Assembly (NCBI GenBank): GCA_017454355.1
Contig: JAFTDD010000073.1
Span: 1 to 64,000, forward strand
Direction: 5' to 3'
Source of the DNA: Muribaculaceae bacterium
GTDB taxonomy: Bacteria > Bacteroidota > Bacteroidia > Bacteroidales > Muribaculaceae
DNA length: 64,000 nt
The translations under genes were made by a program, and so were the position numbers. The notes under the pieces were generated by a model. The model saw only the letters and a program-made list of their open reading frames with translations. It did no database searches and was not told the DNA's origin. Positions 1 through 7,758 of the stretch are shown piece after piece; positions within the stretch are counted from its first letter, which is position 1; every line of letters begins with the position of its first letter.

Positions 1-423
1 GGTCGAGCCGCCGCCGCTGTGGCCGCCGCCGCCACCGCTGTAACCGCTGCCGCTATGGCCGCCGCCATGGCCGCTATGGCCGCCGTGGCTACCGCCATCG
101 GGACGCGTGGTCGAGCCGCCGCCGCTCTCGGGACGGGAGCCGCCACGGCTACGACCGCTGCTCATCGAGCCCGAGCGGTCACTGCCGCGAGACGAGCGGT
201 CAACGCTCGGACGGTCGCTCGAGCGCGGACGGTCCACGCTCGGACGGTTACCGCTCGAACCGCTTGTCGAGCGGCTGCCGGAACTGCTACTTGAACTGCC
301 GCCGGTGTTGCTCACACTGGGACGCCTACGATCGCGCGACTGCGCGTCAACGCTCAACGCCGTGAGCATCAGTGCCGCGATCATCGCCAGGCACATCATC
401 ATGTTGCGTACTGTCGTTTTCAT
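1..423 (-). CDS. Ser/Gly/Arg-rich secreted protein, C-terminus outside window
   Basis: An open frame of 141 codons starts at the ATG at 421-423 and runs off the left edge without a stop. It begins with a lysine and a hydrophobic stretch ending in a Ser-Val-Asp-Ala-Gln type signal peptidase site (about residue 28), so export is likely. The rest is low complexity: serine runs, repeats of the form RPSVDR and SSDRPS (about residues 60-80), then Gly/His/Ser-rich sequence such as GGHSGHGGGHSG. No domain is recognisable in the visible part. The alanine-rich plus-strand frames here are antisense shadows. I cannot assign a function. It is divergent from the glucan-use genes at 862. Confidence 0.6.
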   Translation of the reverse strand, partial: MKTTVRNMMMCLAMIAALMLTALSVDAQSRDRRRPSVSNTGGSSSSSSGSRSTSGSSGNRPSVDRPRSSDRPSVDRSSRGSDRSGSMSSGRSRGGSRPESGGGSTTRPDGGSHGGHSGHGGGHSGSGYSGGGGGHSGGGST

Positions 424-667
424 AATCGTTATATCGTTAAATTAATTCATAATTCATAATGCATAATTCATAATGCGTTATCGTTATTCGTTTGTTGATT
501 AGACGATTGCGACACCTTTGAGTTTAAGTGCCAACCAGCCGCAATCGACATTCGGGCCACAGCGGTCGACCAACGCCGACTTTCCATCGACCAACCACGC
601 CACAAAATTACTCAAATTAATTCACAATTCATAATGCATAATTCATAATGCGTAATGTCCGCGGCCA

Positions 668-687
668 CACCGCAAACGATTGCACAG
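668..687. promoter_or_regulatory. LacI-family operator O1
   Basis: GCAAACGATTGC at 672-683 is a near-perfect palindrome around a central CG, the usual form of LacI/GalR operators. It is the exact reverse complement of the site beside the lacI-type gene at the right end (63399-63410). Its centre (677.5) is 62.5 bp upstream of the -7 box that starts at 740. The same distance is found at the other two sites. Assignment to the regulator at 63468 is inference. Confidence 0.75.
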
Positions 688-739
688 ATTTCTCGCAGAT
701 TTTAGAAATCACAAGTCACATTATTAAAGAATAAATCTG

Positions 740-747
740 TAATTTTG
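740..747 (+). promoter_or_regulatory. Promoter -7 box for the dockerin starch-binding-like gene
   Basis: TAATTTTG matches the Bacteroidetes -7 consensus TAnnTTTG exactly. No TTTG lies at the expected -33 position (716-719 reads TCAC), so the promoter probably needs an activator. It would give a 5' leader of about 110 nt before the ATG at 862. Confidence 0.6.
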
Positions 748-861
748 GAGGTTGTAAAATAAACTCTTAATGCAATCAATTCCTCCCCACCCCCTCTTTC
801 AGGAGGGGAAAGAATTTGAAATACATTTTTATTAACAAACTTAACTAACAACTAACAGTTT

Positions 862-2592
862 ATGAAGAAAAATTACTTTTCTTTCCTCTTGTTGGCTCTG
901 GCGGCTCTTGTGAGCTTCAGCGCCAATGCCGACTGCTGGATTATCGGCGAGCTTTCCAACGGTTGGGTCACCAACGATGGTCTCAAGATGGACCAGGGTT
1001 CGTCGGAGAATGAGTATGTTGCTGACATCACTAACGTTGAAATGGGCAAGAAGTATTTCTCATTCACGACCCAGCTTTCTGAGGCAGCCGACGACTGGTC
1101 AGGCATTCAGCCCTACCGCTTTGGCGGCAGCTACAACATCACGAGCGGCAAGCCCCAGCGCCTTGACGCCAACACCGGCGACAGCCCTTCTGTGACGCTG
1201 TCAACCACCAGTGACCTCCACATCGTGTTCAACACCAGCTCGCGCATGGTCATTATCACCATCACCGAGAAGGGCGAGGTCGAGCCGTTCGATCCCGACA
1301 AGCTGACGTTCTACATCACCGGTGGCGACTTCGACTGGTCGATGCCCCCCGCGGTGATGTTCGAGAAGAACGACGACGGCACCCACAGAGTGCAGATCAC
1401 CTCCAACGGCGGCGAGTTCAAGCTCTGCGGTACCACCGTTCAGCAGGCCGACCTCAACTGGGGTCTGTTTGACATGGGCGTGTACGGCACTGCCGAGGCT
1501 CTCGTCGAGGGTGACAACACCCTCACTGCCGGCACGACCAACAATATGACGATGCCGCTCACCGGCAACCTCATCCTCACGGTCAAGGACGTCACCGAGA
1601 CCTCGTGTGTGCTCAACATCGCCGTGGACGGTGACAACCCCGGTCCGGAACCCAAGGAGGCCGACGGCGTCTATGTGCTCGGCAACATCGAGGGCAACCC
1701 CAACGGCTTCCAGCCGTGTGACGGCATCGCGCTGTCGAGCAACGACGAAGTCGTGTACACCGGCAGCATCCATGTCGTTGACTCCTGGGAGGGCAAGGGC
1801 TGGATCGGTCTGACCCGCGCTCTGGCCGACTTTGACGGCGACAACGGCGGTTGGACTCAGATCAACAGCCTGCGTTTCGGTCCGACGGCGGCCGAAGGCG
1901 TCGAGAACTACGTCATTGACGACACCCAGCTGGATGTCGCGATTCCCGTGACCTACGACAGCCACATGTCGTTTGAGATGGCCGAGGGCTACTACAACAT
2001 CAGCGTTGACCTCAACGCCATGACCGTGACGTTCACGGCCGGCGAGGAGCCCGAGCCGGAGCTGTACCTGCTGGGTGACATCGAGGGCAATGACGGTTGG
2101 GCCGCCAATGCGGGCGTCGCAATGGATCTCGTCAGCGGCAAGAAGTTCAGCAAGGCCGTGACTGTCAAGGACAGCTACAACGGCAACGGCTGGTTCAGCT
2201 TCACCACCGCCCTGGGCAGCGACTGGGATGCCATCGCCGGCAGCCGCTACGGTGCCGCCGAGGTCAAGGACAGCGAGAGCGACTATGTGATGGCCGAGGG
2301 TGACTACGGCACCGAGCTCGCGATTGCCAAGGGTCAGATTGCATTCTGCGCACTCGCCGGTGACTACACAATCACTGTGGACCTCGACGCTCTGACGTGC
2401 GTGATTGAGAAGGCCGGCGATGGCAACAAGTTCGACGTCAACGGCGACAACAAGGTCGACGTGGGCGACGTGAACGCCATCCTCGAGGCCATCCTCGCCG
2501 GCAACAACGAGGCCAAATTCAACGTCAACGGCGACACTAGCGTCGACGTGGGCGATGTCAACGCCGTGCTCGAGGCTATCCTCGCTCAATAA
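862..2592 (+). CDS. Secreted multi-module starch-binding-like protein with C-terminal dockerin
   Basis: A 576-residue protein with an N-terminal signal peptide (KK, then a leucine-rich core, ending near residue 23 at SANA). It has no lipobox, unlike SusE/SusF lipoproteins. Four beta-rich modules follow, each opening with a WIIGEL, FYITGG, YVLGNIEGN or YLLGDIEGN motif (about residues 25, 150, 270 and 395). They resemble the SusF/SusE carbohydrate-binding modules seen at 55788-58359. The last 55 residues are two dockerin-like calcium-binding repeats (DVNGDNKVDVGDVN and NVNGDTSVDVGDVN). It lies upstream of three glucan-active enzymes and under operator O1, so an alpha-glucan binding role is likely but inferred. 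It carries its own terminator, so it is a separate transcription unit. Confidence 0.7.
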   Translation: MKKNYFSFLLLALAALVSFSANADCWIIGELSNGWVTNDGLKMDQGSSENEYVADITNVEMGKKYFSFTTQLSEAADDWSGIQPYRFGGSYNITSGKPQRLDANTGDSPSVTLSTTSDLHIVFNTSSRMVIITITEKGEVEPFDPDKLTFYITGGDFDWSMPPAVMFEKNDDGTHRVQITSNGGEFKLCGTTVQQADLNWGLFDMGVYGTAEALVEGDNTLTAGTTNNMTMPLTGNLILTVKDVTETSCVLNIAVDGDNPGPEPKEADGVYVLGNIEGNPNGFQPCDGIALSSNDEVVYTGSIHVVDSWEGKGWIGLTRALADFDGDNGGWTQINSLRFGPTAAEGVENYVIDDTQLDVAIPVTYDSHMSFEMAEGYYNISVDLNAMTVTFTAGEEPEPELYLLGDIEGNDGWAANAGVAMDLVSGKKFSKAVTVKDSYNGNGWFSFTTALGSDWDAIAGSRYGAAEVKDSESDYVMAEGDYGTELAIAKGQIAFCALAGDYTITVDLDALTCVIEKAGDGNKFDVNGDNKVDVGDVNAILEAILAGNNEAKFNVNGDTSVDVGDVNAVLEAILAQ

Positions 2593-2634
2593 TTTTGAAA
2601 AGTTGACCGTTGACGGTTGACCATCAACCGCATC

Positions 2635-2677
2635 AGGTGCGGCATTCCCGATTACAACGGGTTGCCGCACCTTTTTT
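2635..2677 (+). terminator. Rho-independent terminator
   Basis: A 10-bp perfect stem (AGGTGCGGCA at 2635-2644 and TGCCGCACCT at 2663-2672) is followed by a run of six T. It ends the transcript of the gene at 862 and separates it from malQ. Confidence 0.8.
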
Positions 2678-2686
2678 ACATCTCAA

Positions 2687-2706
2687 TAATGCAAACGTTT
2701 GCACTA
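2687..2706. promoter_or_regulatory. LacI-family operator O2
   Basis: GCAAACGTTTGC at 2691-2702 is a perfect 12-bp palindrome with central CG. Its centre (2696.5) is 62.5 bp from the start of the malQ -7 box at 2759, the same distance as at O1 and O3. Confidence 0.8.
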
Positions 2707-2758
2707 ATTATTATTATTTTGTTTCGCACGCGTGAAATCACACATCGGCTTTTTTCGT

Positions 2759-2766
2759 TATCTTTA
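2759..2766 (+). promoter_or_regulatory. Promoter -7 box of the malQ-pullulanase-susA operon
   Basis: TATCTTTA differs from TAnnTTTG at one base. No TTTG lies 20 bp upstream (2735-2738 is AAAT). The leader to the ATG at 2805 would be about 30 nt. Confidence 0.6.
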
Positions 2767-2804
2767 CCACAAAATAAACAACTAACTATTAAAGTACAAT
2801 TTTC

Positions 2805-5477
2805 ATGAAAATCAAATTTAATCTTGATTACCAGACCATCTACGGCGAGGAAATCCTCCTCAACGTGCTCGACGAGCGCGGTGAGGTCGAGGCTCGACAC
2901 TTGATGAAGACCAGCGATGGTCGCGTCTGGCGCGTGGACATCGAACTTGACAAGACACCCGAGACCCTCGACTACTACTACAGCGTCAACCGCGGCGAGA
3001 ACGAGGTGCGCCACGAGTGGCTCGTGGTCACCCACCGTCTCGACCTCAACGCCGTCAAGGGCGGCAAGTATATCGTCTACGACCACTGGAATGACCTGCC
3101 CGAGGACAGTTACCTCTACAGCAGCGCGTTCACCGACTGCGTCGCGGCTCACGACCGCAGCGTTGCCGTGGAGCCCACGCGCTACAGCCGCACTGTCCAA
3201 CTCAAGGTGCGCGCGCCGCAACTGCGCACCGGCGAGCGACTGCTGGTTGTCGGCAACGAGGCCGCGCTGGGCGACTGGGACGCCGCCAACGGTGTCTCGA
3301 TGGCCGAGCACAAGCCCAATGAGTGGGTTGCCACGCTCGACATCGCCAAGTTCAAGAACCCCATCGTGGAGTTCAAGTTCGCCGCCACAGGCTCCGAGGG
3401 CGTCACATGGGAGACCGGCGACAACCGCCGCGTCGTTATGCCGCCAACACGCTCGGGCGATGTCATCGTCTACGAACTCTTGCAAGCCTACTTCCCCTAC
3501 TACCCCACCAAGATTGCCGGCACCGTCATCCCGGTCTTCTCGCTGCGCAGCGAGGGCAGTTTTGGCGTGGGCGACTTCGGCGACCTCAAGGCGATGGTCG
3601 ACTGGGTGGCCTCCACCGGCCAGCGTGCCCTCCAGGTGCTGCCCATCAACGACACCACCATGACAGGCACGTGGGTCGACAGTTACCCCTACAAGAGCAT
3701 CAGCATCTATGCCCTCCACCCCCAGTTCACCGACCTGCGCCAGTTGCCGGCCCTCGCCGACAAGAAGCGCGCCGCCGAGTTTGAGGCGCTGCGTCAGGAA
3801 CTGAACGCCCTGCCGCAAATCGACTATGAGCGCGTCAACAACGCCAAACTCGAATATCTACACCTCCTCTTTGACCAAACCGGAGCCGAAGTGCTCAAGA
3901 GCGACGAGTTCAAGGCCTTCTTCACTGCCAATAAGCACTGGCTCGTGCCCTACGCCGCCTTCTGCCACTACCGCGACCTCTACGGCACCGCCGTGTTCAA
4001 CAACTGGCCCGACCACCACACGCTTCCCGCCGACGAGGCCGAGGCGATGGGCAGTTCGCGCACCAAGGCATTCAAGGAGGTTGCCTTCTGGTACTACGTC
4101 CAATTCAACCTCGACAAGCAGATGCGCGCCGCCCACGAGCACGCTCTCGCCAAGCACGTTGTCCTCAAGGGCGACATCCCCATCGGCATCTCGCGCGACG
4201 GCGTCGAGGCATGGGTCGAGCCCAAGTACTTCAACCTCAACGGGCAAGCCGGCGCGCCGCCCGATGCTTTCTCGACCAACGGACAGAACTGGGGCCTGCC
4301 CACCTACAACTGGGACGCCCTGCTCGCCGACGACTGCACGTGGTGGGTGAAGCGCTTCCGCAAGATGGCGGAGTACTTTGACGCCTACCGCATCGACCAC
4401 GTGCTCGGCTTCTTCCGCATCTGGGAAATCCCCATCGAGTCTGTCCACGGCCTGATGGGACACTTCTCGCCGGCTCTGGGCATGAGCGCCGACGAAATCC
4501 GCGGCTACGGCCTCAACTTCCAGGACTACATGACCGAGCCGTTTATCGCCGACTGGGTGCTCGACCGCGTCTTTGGCAAGTGGGCCAACCTCGTGCGCGA
4601 GACCTACGTTGAGCGCACCCACGACGACATGTACCGCATGAAGCCCGAGTTTGACACCCAGCGCAAGGTGGAGGCCGCCTTTGAGGGACGCACCACCGAC
4701 GACGACATCTGGATCCGCGACGGCCTTATGGCCCTCATCAGCGATGTGCTCTTCCTGCGCGACCACAAGAACCCCAACCTCTTCCACCCGCGCATCTCGG
4801 TACAGTTCGACTTTGTCTACGAGGCTCTCTACGACAATGACAAGCAGGCCTTCAACCGCCTCTATAACGACTACTACTACCGCCGCAACAACGACTTCTG
4901 GTACGGCGAGGCGATGAAGAAGTTGCCCAAGTTGGTGCAGGCAACCCGCATGCTGGTTTGCGCCGAAGACCTCGGCATGGTGCCCGACTGCGTGCCCTGG
5001 GTGATGAACGAACTGCGCATCCTCAGCCTCGAAATCCAGTCCATGCCCAAGGACAGCCACCTCAAGTTCGGCAACCTCAGCGCCAACCCCTACCGCTCTG
5101 TGGCCACCATCTCCACCCACGACATGGCGACACTGCGCCAGTGGTGGGACGAGGACTGGGACGTCACCCAGCAGTACTACAACCAAGTGCTCTGGAAGGG
5201 AGACGCCGCGCCGCACCCGCTGCCCGGTTGGCTCGCAGCCGACATCGTGCGCAACCACCTCAACTCGCCATCGATGCTCTGCCTGCTATCGCTGCAAGAC
5301 TGGATGGCCATCGACGAGGAACTGCGCCTGAGCGATGCCGATGCCGAGCGCATCAACGTGCCCTCCAACCCCAAGCACTACTGGCGCTACCGCATGCACC
5401 TCACCATCGAGCAACTTATGCGCGAGACCAACTTCAACAAGACCGTCAGCGGCATGGTTGCCAATAGCGGCCGTTAA
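2805..5477 (+). CDS. malQ: 4-alpha-glucanotransferase (amylomaltase, GH77) with N-terminal starch-binding modules
   Basis: An 890-residue enzyme that transfers maltooligosaccharide units between alpha-1,4-glucans. No signal peptide is present, so it is cytoplasmic. The first 230 residues hold two CBM20-like modules (the second, about 128-225, contains GNEAALGDWD). The GH77 catalytic part starts near 235 (SLRSEGSFGVGDFGDL). Visible family motifs are YRIDHVLGFFR (nucleophile Asp, about 530), CAEDLGMVP (acid/base Glu, about 720) and STHDMATLRQWWDED (about 770). The length fits the long CBM20-GH77 form common in Bacteroidetes and is longer than classical MalQ. It is first in an operon with pullulanase (237-bp gap) and a SusA-like enzyme, under operator O2. 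Confidence 0.93.
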   Translation: MKIKFNLDYQTIYGEEILLNVLDERGEVEARHLMKTSDGRVWRVDIELDKTPETLDYYYSVNRGENEVRHEWLVVTHRLDLNAVKGGKYIVYDHWNDLPEDSYLYSSAFTDCVAAHDRSVAVEPTRYSRTVQLKVRAPQLRTGERLLVVGNEAALGDWDAANGVSMAEHKPNEWVATLDIAKFKNPIVEFKFAATGSEGVTWETGDNRRVVMPPTRSGDVIVYELLQAYFPYYPTKIAGTVIPVFSLRSEGSFGVGDFGDLKAMVDWVASTGQRALQVLPINDTTMTGTWVDSYPYKSISIYALHPQFTDLRQLPALADKKRAAEFEALRQELNALPQIDYERVNNAKLEYLHLLFDQTGAEVLKSDEFKAFFTANKHWLVPYAAFCHYRDLYGTAVFNNWPDHHTLPADEAEAMGSSRTKAFKEVAFWYYVQFNLDKQMRAAHEHALAKHVVLKGDIPIGISRDGVEAWVEPKYFNLNGQAGAPPDAFSTNGQNWGLPTYNWDALLADDCTWWVKRFRKMAEYFDAYRIDHVLGFFRIWEIPIESVHGLMGHFSPALGMSADEIRGYGLNFQDYMTEPFIADWVLDRVFGKWANLVRETYVERTHDDMYRMKPEFDTQRKVEAAFEGRTTDDDIWIRDGLMALISDVLFLRDHKNPNLFHPRISVQFDFVYEALYDNDKQAFNRLYNDYYYRRNNDFWYGEAMKKLPKLVQATRMLVCAEDLGMVPDCVPWVMNELRILSLEIQSMPKDSHLKFGNLSANPYRSVATISTHDMATLRQWWDEDWDVTQQYYNQVLWKGDAAPHPLPGWLAADIVRNHLNSPSMLCLLSLQDWMAIDEELRLSDADAERINVPSNPKHYWRYRMHLTIEQLMRETNFNKTVSGMVANSGR

Positions 5478-5483
5478 TATTTG

Positions 5484-5698
5484 AGTTGAGAGGTTGAGGG
5501 GTTGAGGGTTGAGGAGTTGAGCCTCGAAGTGGGCAGAATAAATTCTGCCCCTGCAAGCGCTCGGGGATAAAAGTTTTGTCATGCCTTGTCGTTCAAGGTG
5601 GGCGGGCACCGCCCCGCCCACTCCATGAAGGCTCCACATTTCTCCCCAATCGCGACAGCGATTGGCTCAACCCCTCAACGCTCAACCTCTCAACCTTT
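5484..5698. repeat. TTGAGG-arm intergenic hairpin element
   Basis: The gap between malQ and the pullulanase gene is filled by an inverted-repeat element. The left arm (5484-5523) is made of GGTTGAG/GGGTTGAG units, and the right arm (5668-5698) of the complementary CTCAACCCCTCAACG. Inside are a GGGCAGAATAAATTCTGCCC hairpin (5532-5551) and smaller palindromes such as CGCGACAGCG. Related elements lie at 27079-27210, 30449-30609 and 33365-33482, with half copies near 9961-10022 and 25310-25345. Confidence 0.7.
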
Positions 5699-5714
5699 AA
5701 AACAATTCACCACT

Positions 5715-7655
5715 ATGAAAATATTGAACAGAATATTCTCGTGTGCCATGGCGTTTCTCTTCACGGCCGGCGCGGCAGCGCAGGAACTCACCTACTCCCC
5801 CACCGGCTCGCGTTTCGACATCGAGACGCTTCCGGGAGCCAAGGCAGTGACACTGCGCATCTATAACGACGGCATCGGCGGCAAACCAGTCAAGATCATC
5901 AAACTCAAAGCCAACCCCACCGGCGGCGACAACCTGCTCTGGCAGACGCTCGTCAAGGGCGACCTCAAGGGCAAATTCTACACCTTTGACGTCAAGTACG
6001 ACAAGAAATGGCAGGGCGAGACGCCGGGCGTGTTTGCCACCGCGGTGGGCGTCAACGGGCGTCGCGGCGCCGTCATCGACATGAACGCCACCAACCCCGA
6101 CGGATGGCTGCAAGACGTACGGCCGGACATCGCACCTAAGGACCTCGTCCTCTATGAGTTGCACCACCGCGACTTCTCTATCGACTGCAGCGGAGGCTTC
6201 AAGTATCCCGGCAAGTTCCTCGCCCTCAGCGAGCCACGCGCCATCGAGCACCTCAAGCGCCTCGGCGTCAACGCCGTGCACATCCTCCCCAGTTTCGACT
6301 ACGCGTCAATCGACGAGACCAACCTCGCCGCGAACAAGTACAACTGGGGCTACGACCCCCTCAACTATAATGTGCCCGAGGGAGGCTACTCCACCGACCC
6401 CTACAACCCCGTCACCCGCATCCGCGAGTTCAAACTCATGGTGCAGGCCCTGCACCGCGCCGGCATCAAGGTAATCCTCGATGTGGTCTACAACCACACC
6501 TACAGTGTGGACGGCAGCCCCTTCCAGAAGGTGATGCCCAACGAGTTCTACCGCCTCAACGCCGACGGCTCTTACAGCAACGGCAGCGGCTGCGGCAACG
6601 AGACCGCCAGCGAGCACGAGGTGATGCGCCGTTTTATGGTCGAGAGCGTCAAATATTGGGTCAACGAGTACCACATCGATGGCTTCCGCTTTGACCTCAT
6701 GGGCGTTCACGACATCGAGACGATGAACCTCATCCGCCGCGAACTCAACGCCATCGACCCCGCCATCTACGTCTACGGCGAGGGCTGGAGTGCCGGCACC
6801 TGCGCCTATCCACACGACAAGTTGGCAATGAAGGCCGCCACCGACCAAATGCCGGGCATCGCCGCCTTTAGCGACGACATCCGCGATGCTTTGAGGGGGC
6901 CGTTCAGCGACGACACCAAGCCGGCATTCCTCGCCGGCATCAAAGGTCATGAGCAGAGCATCATGTTCGGCATCGTGGGTGGTGTGCAGCACCCCCAGGT
7001 CAACATCAAGAGCGTCAACTATAGCGACCACTTCTGGTGCCTGCAGCCCACGCAACTCATCAGTTACGTCTCCTGTCACGACGACATGTGCCTCGTGGAC
7101 CGCCTCAAGGCAAGCATCCCCGGCATCACAACTGACGAACTGATTCGCCTCGACCTGCTCGCCCAGACGGCCGTCTTCACCTCACAAGGCGTCCCCTTCA
7201 TGCTCAGCGGCGAGGAGATGCTGCGCGACAAGAAGGGCGTACACAACAGTTTTGAGAGCCCCGACTCGATTAACCACCTCGACTGGAATAACCTCGAACT
7301 TTATCCTCAGGTGATGAGTTACTACAGCGGCTTGATTGACATCCGCAAGAAGCACCCCGCCTTCCACATGGGCAGTGCCGAACTCGTCCGCAACAATCTC
7401 GAGTTCCTCCCGCAGCAGGACTGCCTCGTCGCCTTCCACATCAAGGGTGGCCTTCGCCTGCAGGGCGTCAGCGAGAACTGGGGTGACATCTACGTCGCTC
7501 TCAACGCCAACAAGCGCCCCGTCACCATCACCGTCCCCGACGGTGACTACACCGTCGTCGTGCGCAACATCAAGGCCGACGAGCGCGGCATCGCCACCAT
7601 CCGTGGCGGACAAGTCACCGTCCCGGCACAGAGCGCACTCATCTTCCACAACTAA
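5715..7655 (+). CDS. pulA: Type I pullulanase (GH13_14-like), secreted
   Basis: A 646-residue debranching enzyme that would hydrolyse alpha-1,6 links in pullulan or branched dextrins. The ATG at 5715 is chosen because it opens a clear signal peptide (MKILNR, hydrophobic core, cut after AGAAAQ). The frame extends 43 codons upstream, but that extension is repeat sequence. The pullulanase signature YNWGYDP (about residue 209) is present. So are the GH13 regions DVVYNHT (about 256), GFRFDLMG with the nucleophile Asp (about 323), YGEGW with the acid/base Glu (about 355) and VSCHDDM (about 452, usually SHDN). A short N-terminal beta domain precedes the barrel, and a C-terminal beta domain ends the protein. 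It is co-oriented with malQ and susA. Confidence 0.9.
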   Translation: MKILNRIFSCAMAFLFTAGAAAQELTYSPTGSRFDIETLPGAKAVTLRIYNDGIGGKPVKIIKLKANPTGGDNLLWQTLVKGDLKGKFYTFDVKYDKKWQGETPGVFATAVGVNGRRGAVIDMNATNPDGWLQDVRPDIAPKDLVLYELHHRDFSIDCSGGFKYPGKFLALSEPRAIEHLKRLGVNAVHILPSFDYASIDETNLAANKYNWGYDPLNYNVPEGGYSTDPYNPVTRIREFKLMVQALHRAGIKVILDVVYNHTYSVDGSPFQKVMPNEFYRLNADGSYSNGSGCGNETASEHEVMRRFMVESVKYWVNEYHIDGFRFDLMGVHDIETMNLIRRELNAIDPAIYVYGEGWSAGTCAYPHDKLAMKAATDQMPGIAAFSDDIRDALRGPFSDDTKPAFLAGIKGHEQSIMFGIVGGVQHPQVNIKSVNYSDHFWCLQPTQLISYVSCHDDMCLVDRLKASIPGITTDELIRLDLLAQTAVFTSQGVPFMLSGEEMLRDKKGVHNSFESPDSINHLDWNNLELYPQVMSYYSGLIDIRKKHPAFHMGSAELVRNNLEFLPQQDCLVAFHIKGGLRLQGVSENWGDIYVALNANKRPVTITVPDGDYTVVVRNIKADERGIATIRGGQVTVPAQSALIFHN

Positions 7656-7758
7656 TTTAAAAGTTGACCGTTTACCGTCTTAGGCGTCAGCGGTTGTCCA
7701 TACCGCGCGCCCCCGCGCCGGTAAACGGTCAACGGTAAACGGTAAACCTTTTAATTTT
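7656..7758. repeat. Intergenic inverted repeat (GTTGACCGTTTACCG arms)
   Basis: The gap between pullulanase and the SusA-like gene contains GTTGACCGTTTACCG (7663-7677) and, about 45 bp on, its inverse within CGGTAAACGGTCAACGGTAA (7720-7739), with a GC-rich loop. Similar sequence occurs after the gene at 862 (2600-2626) and before obg (46024-46048), so this is a small dispersed family. Confidence 0.55.

Larger units (their letters stand above)
424..861. other. Intergenic region with repeats and glucan promoter
   Basis: This stretch of 438 bp holds no gene. It carries two copies of an AT-rich repeat built from AATTCATAATGC units (about 441-478 and 617-655), a LacI-type operator (672-683) and a promoter -7 box (740-747). 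The leader before the gene at 862 is AT-rich, with a pyrimidine-rich stretch followed by AGGAGGGGAAAG around 780-811. Confidence 0.6.

Noticed and set aside
19..445. Ala-rich and Arg/Pro/Leu-rich plus-strand frames at the left edge
   Set aside because: Low-complexity shadows of the minus-strand Ser/Gly protein, which has a signal peptide.
1201..2670. Minus-strand frame of 489 codons opposite the dockerin protein
   Set aside because: The plus strand has a signal peptide, repeated modules and dockerin motifs. The minus frame has none.
5586..5714. Upstream start of the pullulanase
   Set aside because: The extra 43 codons are repeat sequence. The ATG at 5715 opens a signal peptide.
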